Shown: positions 1 through 5,686 of the stretch, one piece after another
Layout of the letters: the number at the start of each line of letters is the position of its first letter
How positions within the stretch are numbered: position 1 is the stretch's first letter
Assembly (NCBI GenBank): GCA_025964065.1
Contig: JAOPZO010000291.1
Span: 1-13,046, forward strand
DNA from: Solirubrobacterales bacterium
GTDB lineage: Bacteria > Actinomycetota > Thermoleophilia > Solirubrobacterales > Solirubrobacteraceae
Direction: 5' to 3'
DNA: 13,046 bases
Notes under the pieces: generated by a model
Databases searched by the model: none
Told to the model about the DNA's origin: nothing
The model's input: the letters and a program-made list of their open reading frames with translations, nothing else
Translations under genes and position numbers: made by a program

Positions 1-204
1 GGGGAGCGCGGCGGGCGCAGCGGCCTGCAGCGCGACAGCTACGACCTGGCCGACGCCGCCGTCGCGCGTGCGACCGGCCGCGGCACGACGGACTGCGGTG
101 TCCGCGTGCGGGCGAGCGGCGCGTGGAGCGGCGAGGGCATCGGCGTCGTCGAGACCGCGGTGGCGCGGGACCACGTGGCCTACGGCGGGCAGCTGGTGCG
201 CTGA
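1..204 (+). CDS. C-terminal end of an unrecognised protein (5' partial)
   Basis: An open frame runs from the window edge to TGA at 202-204, giving the last 67 residues of a protein whose start lies outside. The stop overlaps the ATG of the next gene (TGATG), so the two are probably translated in a coupled way as part of one operon with the phosphotransferase and LLM oxidoreductase genes. The visible tail is rich in Gly, Ala, Arg and Val, has a single Cys (in TDCGV), and ends GGQLVR. I do not recognise the family. An acyl-CoA metabolism role would fit the neighbours but nothing in these residues shows it. The reading frame is supported by the tight junction with the next gene. Confidence 0.6.
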   Translation, partial: GERGGRSGLQRDSYDLADAAVARATGRGTTDCGVRVRASGAWSGEGIGVVETAVARDHVAYGGQLVR

Positions 205-641
205 TGCTGAACCCCGTGACGCCCGCGGAGGTTGTGGTCGCCATCGGGCACGCCGCCCGCGACGGCGCGCGAAGCGAGGATCCGGGGGCGACGTTCGCCC
301 GGGGCCAGCTGCTCTCCGCCTACAGCGCGACGCGCCACCTCGCGACGGAGCTCTCGCTGTTCGGCCCGGAGGTCGCGGCGTTCGCCGCCGAGGTCGCGCG
401 GATCGCGCGCGAGGGGGCCGGCGACGACGCCGCGCCGCTGCTGGCGCTCGCCGCCGTGATCGCGGCGACCGAGGACGCGCAGCGGCTCGGCGACCCGGTG
501 TGCGAGCTGCTCGACCTGCTCCGTGCCGACGGCTCCCCGCAGGCGGCGCTCGTCCGCGCGCAGGTCCGCGCGGCGCTCGCACGGCTGGGCGACCGGGAGG
601 TCGAGCTGCTCGCCGACGCCATCGAGGGCCCCGCGCTGTGA
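204..641 (+). CDS. Small helical protein, DUF6285-like
   Basis: A 145-residue, Ala/Leu/Glu-rich, apparently all-helical protein with no signal peptide or membrane segment. It starts at ATG 204, which overlaps the previous stop, and ends in TGA 639-641, which overlaps the GTG of the phosphotransferase gene. The N-terminal pattern (a TPAEVVVAI helix, then a long helix containing SAYSATRHLATEL) resembles DUF6285 proteins, which commonly sit beside ACAD10-like phosphotransferases in actinobacterial acyl-CoA gene sets. The family name is from remembered pattern and context, not a search. Its function is unknown; by context it may act with the phosphotransferase. An in-frame extension upstream to 123 exists but would run through the coding end of the previous gene, so ATG 204 is preferred. 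Confidence 0.6.
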   Translation: MLNPVTPAEVVVAIGHAARDGARSEDPGATFARGQLLSAYSATRHLATELSLFGPEVAAFAAEVARIAREGAGDDAAPLLALAAVIAATEDAQRLGDPVCELLDLLRADGSPQAALVRAQVRAALARLGDREVELLADAIEGPAL

Positions 642-1684
642 GCGCCGCCACGGCGGCGCGCGAACCGAAGGGGTCAGATCGCTTCGGTGCGCGGGCGCAG
701 GCGGTCACCGGGACGCTGCGCGCGGCGGGCACGCTCGGCTCGGGGGAGACGGTCATCGCCCTGCGCCAGCTTCCCGCGGGCTGGTCGCGCCACACCTATG
801 CGGCCGAGACGAGCGGCGGGCTCCGGTTCATCGTGCGCGTCAAGCCCGCCGGGGCGCTGCTCGACACCGACCTGGGGCTCGAGCATCGCCTCTACGAGGC
901 GCTCGCCCCGGAGGCGGTCGCGACGCCTCGCGTCCACGGCCTGGAGGCGAGCGAGGACACGCCGTTCGGCGGCCCGTTCTTCGTCATGGAGCACCTGCCG
1001 GGCGAGGCGCCGAACATGTACGCGAAGGCCGACCGCGCGGCGCTGCAGCAGGACTTCGAGGGCCCGCGCGGCATCGCCGAGGACATGGCCCGGAACCTCG
1101 CGACGATCCACGCCACGCCGTTCAGCCGCCTCCCCGCGGACCTGCCGGCCCACGACTTCGCCGCCGCCTGCGCGCGCTGGCGAACGGTGTACGAGCAGAA
1201 GCGCCTGGTCCGCGATCCGGTCGTGGAGGAGGCATTCGCCTGGCTCGCGGACAACGCGCCGCGGGACGAGATGCCCGGCCTCGTCCACGGGGACTACCGC
1301 ATCGGCAACACGCTGGTCGCCGACGGCCGGGTGCGCGCGATCCTCGACTGGGAGCTCACCTACCGCGGCGATGTCCGCTTCGACCTCGGCTACCTCGCGC
1401 TCCCGCGGGCCGCCGGCAAGCACCTCCGCGCCCGAGGGCCGCTGATGGGGTGCTTCGCGGAGCAGGGCTGGTTCCTCGAGCGCTACTCAGCCCTGACCGG
1501 TCGCGCCGTCTCTCCCGAGACGCTGCGCCCGTTCCAGGTGCTCTCGATCATGATGCTCCTCGCCACGCAGTTCCAGGCGGTGTGGATGTACGTCCACGGG
1601 AGGACCACCGACTTCCGCATGGTCTGGAGCCGGTTCTCGTTCCCCGGCCTGCGCCAGGACCTGACGCGGCTGATGGCGTGGTGA
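638..1684 (+). CDS. APH-fold phosphotransferase family protein (ACAD10/FadE36-like)
   Basis: A 348-residue protein of the aminoglycoside phosphotransferase/choline kinase fold. Visible kinase landmarks are a likely ATP-binding Lys69 in RVKPAG, the catalytic loop H217-G-D219-YRIGN224 (the HxDxxxxN Brenner motif) and the metal-binding D237-W-E in ILDWEL. Length is normal for the family. Members next to acyl-CoA genes resemble the kinase domain of human ACAD10, which acts on hydroxyacyl-CoA substrates; that is family knowledge, and the substrate here is not known. The GTG at 638 overlaps the upstream stop and is preferred to longer in-frame extensions, which run into the preceding gene. The stop overlaps the LLM gene start by GTGA. 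It is a cytosolic enzyme by lack of signal or membrane segments; an antibiotic-resistance role is unlikely in this context. Confidence 0.85.
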   Translation: MSAATAAREPKGSDRFGARAQAVTGTLRAAGTLGSGETVIALRQLPAGWSRHTYAAETSGGLRFIVRVKPAGALLDTDLGLEHRLYEALAPEAVATPRVHGLEASEDTPFGGPFFVMEHLPGEAPNMYAKADRAALQQDFEGPRGIAEDMARNLATIHATPFSRLPADLPAHDFAAACARWRTVYEQKRLVRDPVVEEAFAWLADNAPRDEMPGLVHGDYRIGNTLVADGRVRAILDWELTYRGDVRFDLGYLALPRAAGKHLRARGPLMGCFAEQGWFLERYSALTGRAVSPETLRPFQVLSIMMLLATQFQAVWMYVHGRTTDFRMVWSRFSFPGLRQDLTRLMAW

Positions 1685-2697
1685 GGCCGAAGCTCGGGAT
1701 CTGCGCGTTCGCGCCGTCGCTGGAGGCGATGGCCGGCGCGGCGGCCGACGCGGACGCGGCCGGCTTCGACTCGGTCTTCACCTCGGAGCTCTACAACCGC
1801 TCCGCCACGATCACGCTCGCGGCGGTCGCGATGCGGACCAGCCGCTGCGAGGTGGCCTCCGGGATCATCTACGGCGTCGGCCGCAGCCCGCTCATGCTGG
1901 CCGCCGAGGCGCGCGATCTCGACGAGCTCTCGGGCGGGCGCTTCGTGCTCGGCATCGGCAACGGCACGCGCCGGATGATCAGCGACTGGCACGGCCAGGA
2001 CGGCTCCGGGCCCGCCTCGCGGCTCGAGGAGCTCGTGCCGCTCCTCAGACGGATCTGGCGGCTGCACGAGGGGCCGATCGACCACGAAGGGCGCTTCTAC
2101 AAGCTCAGGATCCGTGCGCTCGACGATCTCGCCTCGGCGCCGGGGCGCAACATCCCGATCTACGGCGCGGGCCTCGCGCCGCGGATGATCGAGGCATCGG
2201 GCCGCGTCGCGGACGGCCTGCTCGGCCACACCCTGTTCAGCCCTCGGTACATCCGCGAGGTCGCGCGGCCCGCGCTGGAGAGGGGCGCCGTGCACGCCGG
2301 GCGCGACCCCGCGGACGTGGCGCTCGCCACCTACACGCTGGCGGTCGCGAGCCACGACGAGGAGCAGGCGCGCCGCGAGGCGGCGGCGATGATCGCGTTC
2401 TACGGCTCGGTCAAGAGCTACGGGCAGCTGTTCGACGTATGCGGCTTCGCGGCCGAGGCGAAGGCGATGCAGGCGGCGTTCGCCGCGCGTGACGTCGACG
2501 CGATGGTGGGCGCGGTGACCGACGCGATGATCGACGAGTTCGCCTGCGCCGGCACCCCGGCGCAGGTGGCCGCGGCGCTCCGGCGGTACCACGGGGTCGC
2601 CGACCACGTCGTGCTCTCCCCGCCGAGCTTCCGCGTCTCACCCGGGCGCATCGCGGAGAATCTCGCGCTGCTGACCGAGCACTGCGCCCCGGGCTAG
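1681..2697 (+). CDS. LLM class flavin-dependent (probably F420-type) oxidoreductase
   Basis: A 338-residue protein of the bacterial luciferase-like monooxygenase TIM-barrel superfamily. Signature stretches are the N-terminal GICAF strand, AADADAAGFDSVFTSE, and the family motif LDELSGGRFVLGIGNG at about residues 80-95; a C-terminal CAGTPAQVAAALRRY segment matches the usual LLM end region. In actinobacteria such proteins usually use coenzyme F420, but FMN use cannot be excluded. The GTG start overlaps the phosphotransferase stop (GTGA at 1681-1684), giving translational coupling. As the last gene of the operon it probably performs a redox step on the same substrate class as the upstream genes. 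Its TAG stop lies in CTAG, shared with the stop of the convergent SnoaL-like gene. Confidence 0.85.
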   Translation: MRPKLGICAFAPSLEAMAGAAADADAAGFDSVFTSELYNRSATITLAAVAMRTSRCEVASGIIYGVGRSPLMLAAEARDLDELSGGRFVLGIGNGTRRMISDWHGQDGSGPASRLEELVPLLRRIWRLHEGPIDHEGRFYKLRIRALDDLASAPGRNIPIYGAGLAPRMIEASGRVADGLLGHTLFSPRYIREVARPALERGAVHAGRDPADVALATYTLAVASHDEEQARREAAAMIAFYGSVKSYGQLFDVCGFAAEAKAMQAAFAARDVDAMVGAVTDAMIDEFACAGTPAQVAAALRRYHGVADHVVLSPPSFRVSPGRIAENLALLTEHCAPG

Positions 2698-3155
2698 GTG
2701 CGAGGAGCCCCGCCGCCGCGGGCGCGGGCGAACGCGACGTCGACGCGGCGGCTCGCGAAGCGCCAGCCGTCGTGGGTGCGGCGGAACGTGTCGTGCAGCT
2801 CCCCGACGAACTTGGGAACGGCCATCGGCGCGGGCATCGTGAGGTCGCCCTCGGCGCGATCGTGACGGTAGTTGACGAGGAAGCAGCGGCTCTCCGCCTC
2901 GGAGGCCGAGAGCACGTCGACCCCGACGTTCGTGCACAGGTGCCGCGAGACGCGCCGCGTGAGCTGCTCCCGCTTGGTGAACCACGCGCGGATCTCCTCG
3001 CGCCCCCCGAGCACGAGGTCGGTCCCCTCCCAGCGCCCGTCCTCGGTGAACAGGTTCGCGATCCGGCTCGCCTGGCCGAAGTCGACGAGTCGGCAGTAGT
3101 CGACGAGGAGGCGCTCACAGGCGCGCTCGGCCACGATCCGCTGAAGGTCGTCCAT
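2694..3155 (-). CDS. SnoaL-like / nuclear transport factor 2 (NTF2-fold) family protein
   Basis: A 153-residue protein with the SnoaL-4/NTF2-like cone fold pattern: an N-terminal helix ending LLVDYCRLVDFG with D25, then ANLFTEDGRWEG, GGREEIRAWF, the conserved RH at R71-H72 followed by CTNV, and a C-terminal strand set FVGELHDTFRRTHDGWRFASRRVDV. Length is typical. Relatives include polyketide cyclases, dehydratases, steroid isomerase-like enzymes and many of unknown substrate, so a catalytic or ligand-binding role on a hydrophobic molecule is plausible but unproven. The start is ATG at 3155; much longer in-frame openings upstream run antiphase through the MFS exporter gene and are not believed. 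It lies 47 bases downstream of the exporter gene on the same strand, probably in the same transcript. Its stop shares a CTAG with the convergent LLM gene. Confidence 0.8.
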   Translation of the reverse strand: MDDLQRIVAERACERLLVDYCRLVDFGQASRIANLFTEDGRWEGTDLVLGGREEIRAWFTKREQLTRRVSRHLCTNVGVDVLSASEAESRCFLVNYRHDRAEGDLTMPAPMAVPKFVGELHDTFRRTHDGWRFASRRVDVAFARARGGGAPRT

Positions 3156-3202
3156 GCGGCGATCGTACGGGCGGGCCGGCACGCCGCGGCCTGGCCGAAC
3201 CG

Positions 3203-4567
3203 CTAGGGCAGCGCCACCACCACGCGATGCGTGCGTGGGGCGAGGAGCAGCGCGCCGCCGGCGGCGGTGACCAGGAGCGCGCCGCCCGCGACGAGCACCG
3301 CGGCGTGCAGCCCGTCGAGCAGCGCACCGGAGTTCACCATCGCCCCGAGGATCGCGACGCCGAGGATGCCTCCGGCCTGTCGGCTCGTCGTGAACGTCGC
3401 GGTGGCCACCCCGACCTGGTCGCGCGGCGCCTCGCCGATCACCGTCGTGGTCAGCGGCGGGATCGTGAGCCCGCCGCCGACACCGATCAGCGCGAGCGCG
3501 AGGACGACCACGGTGAGCGGGGAGCCGGCGCCCACCGTGAGCAGCAACGCGCAGCCCGCGGCGCCGATCAGCCCCCCGGCCGCGACCGGGATCCGTGGCC
3601 CGGCCCGCGCGGTCAGCCGGCCGGCGGGGAGCGTCACCGCGGCGGCCGTGAGCGGCTGGGCGAGGAACGCCAGGCCCGTCTCCAGCGGCGTGAGCAGGCG
3701 GACCTCCTGCAGGTAGAGCGAGAGCACGAAGAACAGGCCGTAGACCGCGAAGTTCACCAGCAGGCCGGCGATCGCGGCGACGTCGAACGTGCGTGAGGAG
3801 AACAGCGAGAGCGGCAGCATCGGGGCGGCCCCGCGCCGCTCCACCTGCACAAACAGCGCCCCCGCGAGGACGGCGAGCGCGAGCGGGCCGAGCGTTCCGA
3901 CACCCGCCCAGCCCGCGGTCCCGCTGTGGATGATCGCGAACGTCGCCGCGGCCAACGCGATCACGCCGCTCACCTGGCCGGGAAGGTCGAGGCCGGTGGC
4001 CGGCCGCCGTGGGGTCTCCTCCACCCCGCGCGCGACCAGCAGCGCGACGAACGCCACCAGCGGCACGTCCGCGACGAACACGGCACGCCACCCGAACGCC
4101 TCGATCAGCAGCCCGCCGACGACCGGCCCGAGCCCGATGGAGACCGCCGAGGCGGAGGCGAAGAGCGTGATCGCGTGCGCTCGGTGGGTGTCGTCCGGGT
4201 GGGCGTGGCTGAGCAGCGCGAGCGACGCGGGCAGCAGCGCCGCCGCGGCGGTTCCGAGCACGAACTGCGCCGCGATCAGCACGCCGAGCATCGGTGCGAG
4301 CGCACTCGCCGTGGCGCCCGCGGCGAACAGCGCGAGTCCCGCCCGCAGCACGCGCCGGGCGCCGCGCTGGTCGCACAGCGCGCCCATGCTCAGCAGCAGG
4401 CTCGCAAGCATCAGCGCGTACGCGTTGATCACCCACTGCAGCGCAGATGTCCCTCCGCCGAGGTCGGCCCGGATTGCGGGCAGCGCCACGTTGACCCCGG
4501 TCGTCCCGATCACGACGAGCGTGAACGTCGTGACGCTCGCGAGGAGCGTCAGGCGCGGCCGCGCCAT
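3203..4567 (-). CDS. MFS exporter, DHA2 (EmrB/QacA-like) drug:H+ antiporter
   Basis: A 454-residue very hydrophobic integral membrane protein. It has DHA2 hallmarks: a first helix ending NVALPAIRADLG, then LQWVINAYAL, the MFS motif A-like loop MGALCDQRGARRVLR around residues 61-75, and the antiporter motif C-like SIGLGPVVGG near residue 150. The length and alternating hydrophobic blocks fit 12-14 membrane helices. It is expected to extrude small hydrophobic compounds in exchange for protons. The ATG at 4567 lies 3 bases after the histidine phosphatase stop, so the two are co-transcribed. The neighbouring catabolic genes suggest it could export a toxic substrate or intermediate, but the substrate is not visible in the sequence. 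Confidence 0.88.
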   Translation of the reverse strand: MARPRLTLLASVTTFTLVVIGTTGVNVALPAIRADLGGGTSALQWVINAYALMLASLLLSMGALCDQRGARRVLRAGLALFAAGATASALAPMLGVLIAAQFVLGTAAAALLPASLALLSHAHPDDTHRAHAITLFASASAVSIGLGPVVGGLLIEAFGWRAVFVADVPLVAFVALLVARGVEETPRRPATGLDLPGQVSGVIALAAATFAIIHSGTAGWAGVGTLGPLALAVLAGALFVQVERRGAAPMLPLSLFSSRTFDVAAIAGLLVNFAVYGLFFVLSLYLQEVRLLTPLETGLAFLAQPLTAAAVTLPAGRLTARAGPRIPVAAGGLIGAAGCALLLTVGAGSPLTVVVLALALIGVGGGLTIPPLTTTVIGEAPRDQVGVATATFTTSRQAGGILGVAILGAMVNSGALLDGLHAAVLVAGGALLVTAAGGALLLAPRTHRVVVALP

Positions 4568-4570
4568 GCG

Positions 4571-5224
4571 TCAGAGGTGGGCGATGTCGTTGAAGCCGCG
4601 CAGCGCCCAGCGGCCGCTCGGGAGCAGCAGCAGCCGCGTGATCGAGCCGTTGTCGGCGTAGAGGAAGGCGAACGCCTGGCTGCCCGTCGCCTGGCGGCAG
4701 GCCTCGGCGATCACGCCGCCGTGGACGACGGCGATCGCGGTCGCGTCCCGGCCGACGGCGCCGGCGATCACCCGAAGCCCGGCGGCGACCCGCGTCGCGA
4801 AGCCGTCCATCGGCTCCGCGCCTGGGATGACGTCCCAGCGCTCGGCGGCGAAGACGCGGCGGGAGAGCTCGCGGTCGCCGGCGAGGGCGCGGTTGAGCCG
4901 TCCCTCCCAGGCGCCGAGCTGGACCTCGCGCAGCTCGTGGACGACCGTCGCCTGCCGGCTGGTGCGCCGCAGCAGCGGTGCCGCGGTCTGCGCGGTGCGC
5001 AGGAGCGGGGTGACGAAGACGCCGCCGGCGGGCTCGTCCTTCAGTCGTGCCGCCACGGCCTCGGCCTGCCGGTGGCCCGCCTCGCTCAGCGCCGGGTCGC
5101 TGTGGTCGCCCGTGAGGTCGAACGGCTCGTCCTCGGCGGGCTGCGCGGAGGCGCCGTGGCGCACCAGGACCAGCTCGGTTGCCCCGGTGGGGCGTGTGAA
5201 CGGCCGCTGGAAGTTCGGGGACAT
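4571..5224 (-). CDS. Histidine phosphatase family protein (phosphoglycerate mutase-like)
   Basis: A 217-residue branch-1 histidine phosphatase superfamily protein. The phospho-accepting motif is R22-H23-G24 (LVLVRHGAS), followed by the phosphate-pocket Arg76 in TPLLRTAQT, an acidic LREVQLGAWEG segment with Glu100, and the second histidine H168 in VVHGGV. The end GRWALRGFNDIAHL is typical of actinobacterial members. All core catalytic residues are present. The substrate (sugar phosphate, nucleotide, phosphoprotein or other) cannot be decided. The ATG at 5224 has no Shine-Dalgarno; a TAAAGT stretch lies 10 bases upstream, so a short or absent leader is possible. It heads a minus-strand transcript with the MFS exporter 3 bases downstream. 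Upstream is a cluster of three inverted repeats. Confidence 0.85.
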   Translation of the reverse strand: MSPNFQRPFTRPTGATELVLVRHGASAQPAEDEPFDLTGDHSDPALSEAGHRQAEAVAARLKDEPAGGVFVTPLLRTAQTAAPLLRRTSRQATVVHELREVQLGAWEGRLNRALAGDRELSRRVFAAERWDVIPGAEPMDGFATRVAAGLRVIAGAVGRDATAIAVVHGGVIAEACRQATGSQAFAFLYADNGSITRLLLLPSGRWALRGFNDIAHL

Positions 5225-5234
5225 CGCGACTGCG

Positions 5235-5240
5235 ACTTTA
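5235..5240 (-). promoter_or_regulatory. Possible -10 element of the histidine phosphatase gene
   Basis: On the minus strand TAAAGT fits the TANNNT -10 pattern and ends 10 bases before the ATG at 5224. It stands out as an A/T-rich patch in a very GC-rich region and the gene has no ribosome binding site. No convincing -35 was seen. This is a guess from spacing alone. Confidence 0.25.
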
Positions 5241-5262
5241 GGCTCGCGCTCACCCGTGCGGC

Positions 5263-5278
5263 CTGGCGAAAGCGCCAG
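5263..5278. repeat. Perfect inverted repeat 1 of a three-hairpin cluster
   Basis: CTGGCG (5263-5268) and CGCCAG (5273-5278) are perfect reverse complements around a 4-base AAAG loop. It lies 39 bases upstream of the histidine phosphatase start and four bases before the next palindrome. It could fold as RNA on either strand, for example as a transcript end or leader structure. No T-run follows. Confidence 0.6.
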
Positions 5279-5281
5279 TCA

Positions 5282-5311
5282 CCGTCGGCCTACCCAGCGG
5301 TAGGCCGACGG
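5282..5311. promoter_or_regulatory. 13-bp-arm palindrome holding a CCTACC-N4-GGTAGG operator
   Basis: CCGTCGGCCTACC (5282-5294) and GGTAGGCCGACGG (5299-5311) are exact reverse complements around the loop CAGC. Its core, 5289-5304, is CCTACC-N4-GGTAGG, the same spacing and half sites as the palindromes at 8266-8281 and 12834-12849. I infer a binding site for the TetR regulator encoded at 7608-8222. It lies between the histidine phosphatase gene (start 5224, minus) and the EthD remnant (plus), so it could act in either direction. The long arms also allow a strong hairpin, so a terminator role is the alternative reading. Confidence 0.55.
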
Positions 5312-5333
5312 CGGCCCAGGCGACGGGCCGCCG
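5309..5333. repeat. Perfect inverted repeat 3 of the hairpin cluster
   Basis: CGGCGGCCC (5309-5317) and GGGCCGCCG (5325-5333) pair perfectly around a 7-base loop. It overlaps the right arm of the preceding palindrome by three bases, so the two hairpins cannot form fully together. This could give a two-state structure or simply reflect GC-rich sequence. It ends just before the region that reads as EthD-like protein. Confidence 0.55.
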
Positions 5334-5340
5334 CGCACGG

Positions 5341-5673
5341 CTATCGGGCGCGGCCCCCGGAGTCCACCTCGTCCGCTACGTCCAGCTGCACCGGATCGCC
5401 CCGTCGCTGCCGGGACTTTCGACGCTGACCTGCGAGGGCGTCGTGGAGGGCTGGTTCTTGAACGACGAGACGCTCGCGGCGACGTTCGAGGATCCCGCCT
5501 GCCTCGAGCACACCAAACCCGACGAGGAGCTGTCCTGGCCGGTCCTGGCCGACCTCGAGGAGGCGTGGGACCCGGGTCTCATCGCCGACCTCGGCTCCTT
5601 CGTCGACCTGACGCGCAGCGCGGGCTGGGTGGGGGAGGAGCACCGGGTGACCTGGCCCGACGGCTCGGCCTAG
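5341..5673 (+). pseudogene. EthD-domain protein remnant lacking its N-terminus and start
   Basis: From 5341 to TAG 5671-5673 one plus-strand frame reads like the second part of an EthD/dimeric alpha-beta barrel protein: GVHLVRYVQLHRI, then CEGVVEGWFLNDETLAATF, DPACLEHTKPDEEL and SWPVLADLEEAW. In complete relatives this follows an N-terminal strand-helix region of roughly 40 residues containing a conserved H-x-P-type motif, which is missing here. The frame is closed upstream by TAG at 5239-5241, and between that stop and 5443 I find no ATG, GTG or TTG in frame. GTG 5443 would give a 76-residue product starting inside the domain. The other plus frames upstream do not contain the missing part, so a deletion next to the operator palindrome is more likely than a simple frameshift. 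EthD proteins often accompany redox catabolic operons. It could still be expressed from GTG 5443 as a short protein. Confidence 0.55.
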
Positions 5674-5686
5674 GGGCGCGCCCGGA

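Noticed and set aside
68..637. Long N-terminal extension of the phosphotransferase frame
   Set aside because: It is Arg/Ala/Gly-rich antiphase translation over two other coding frames; the kinase similarity begins after GTG 638, which overlaps the upstream stop.
3156..4436. Fusion of the SnoaL-like protein to a long upstream open frame
   Set aside because: The extension lies antiphase over the MFS exporter and has the low-complexity Arg/Ala composition of GC-rich shadow frames; the domain starts at ATG 3155.
3926..5428. 500-codon plus-strand open frame opposite the MFS and phosphatase genes
   Set aside because: Composition is Arg/Gly/Asp/Glu-rich with no domain pattern; the opposite-strand genes have clear motifs. 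Stop codons are rare by chance at this GC content.
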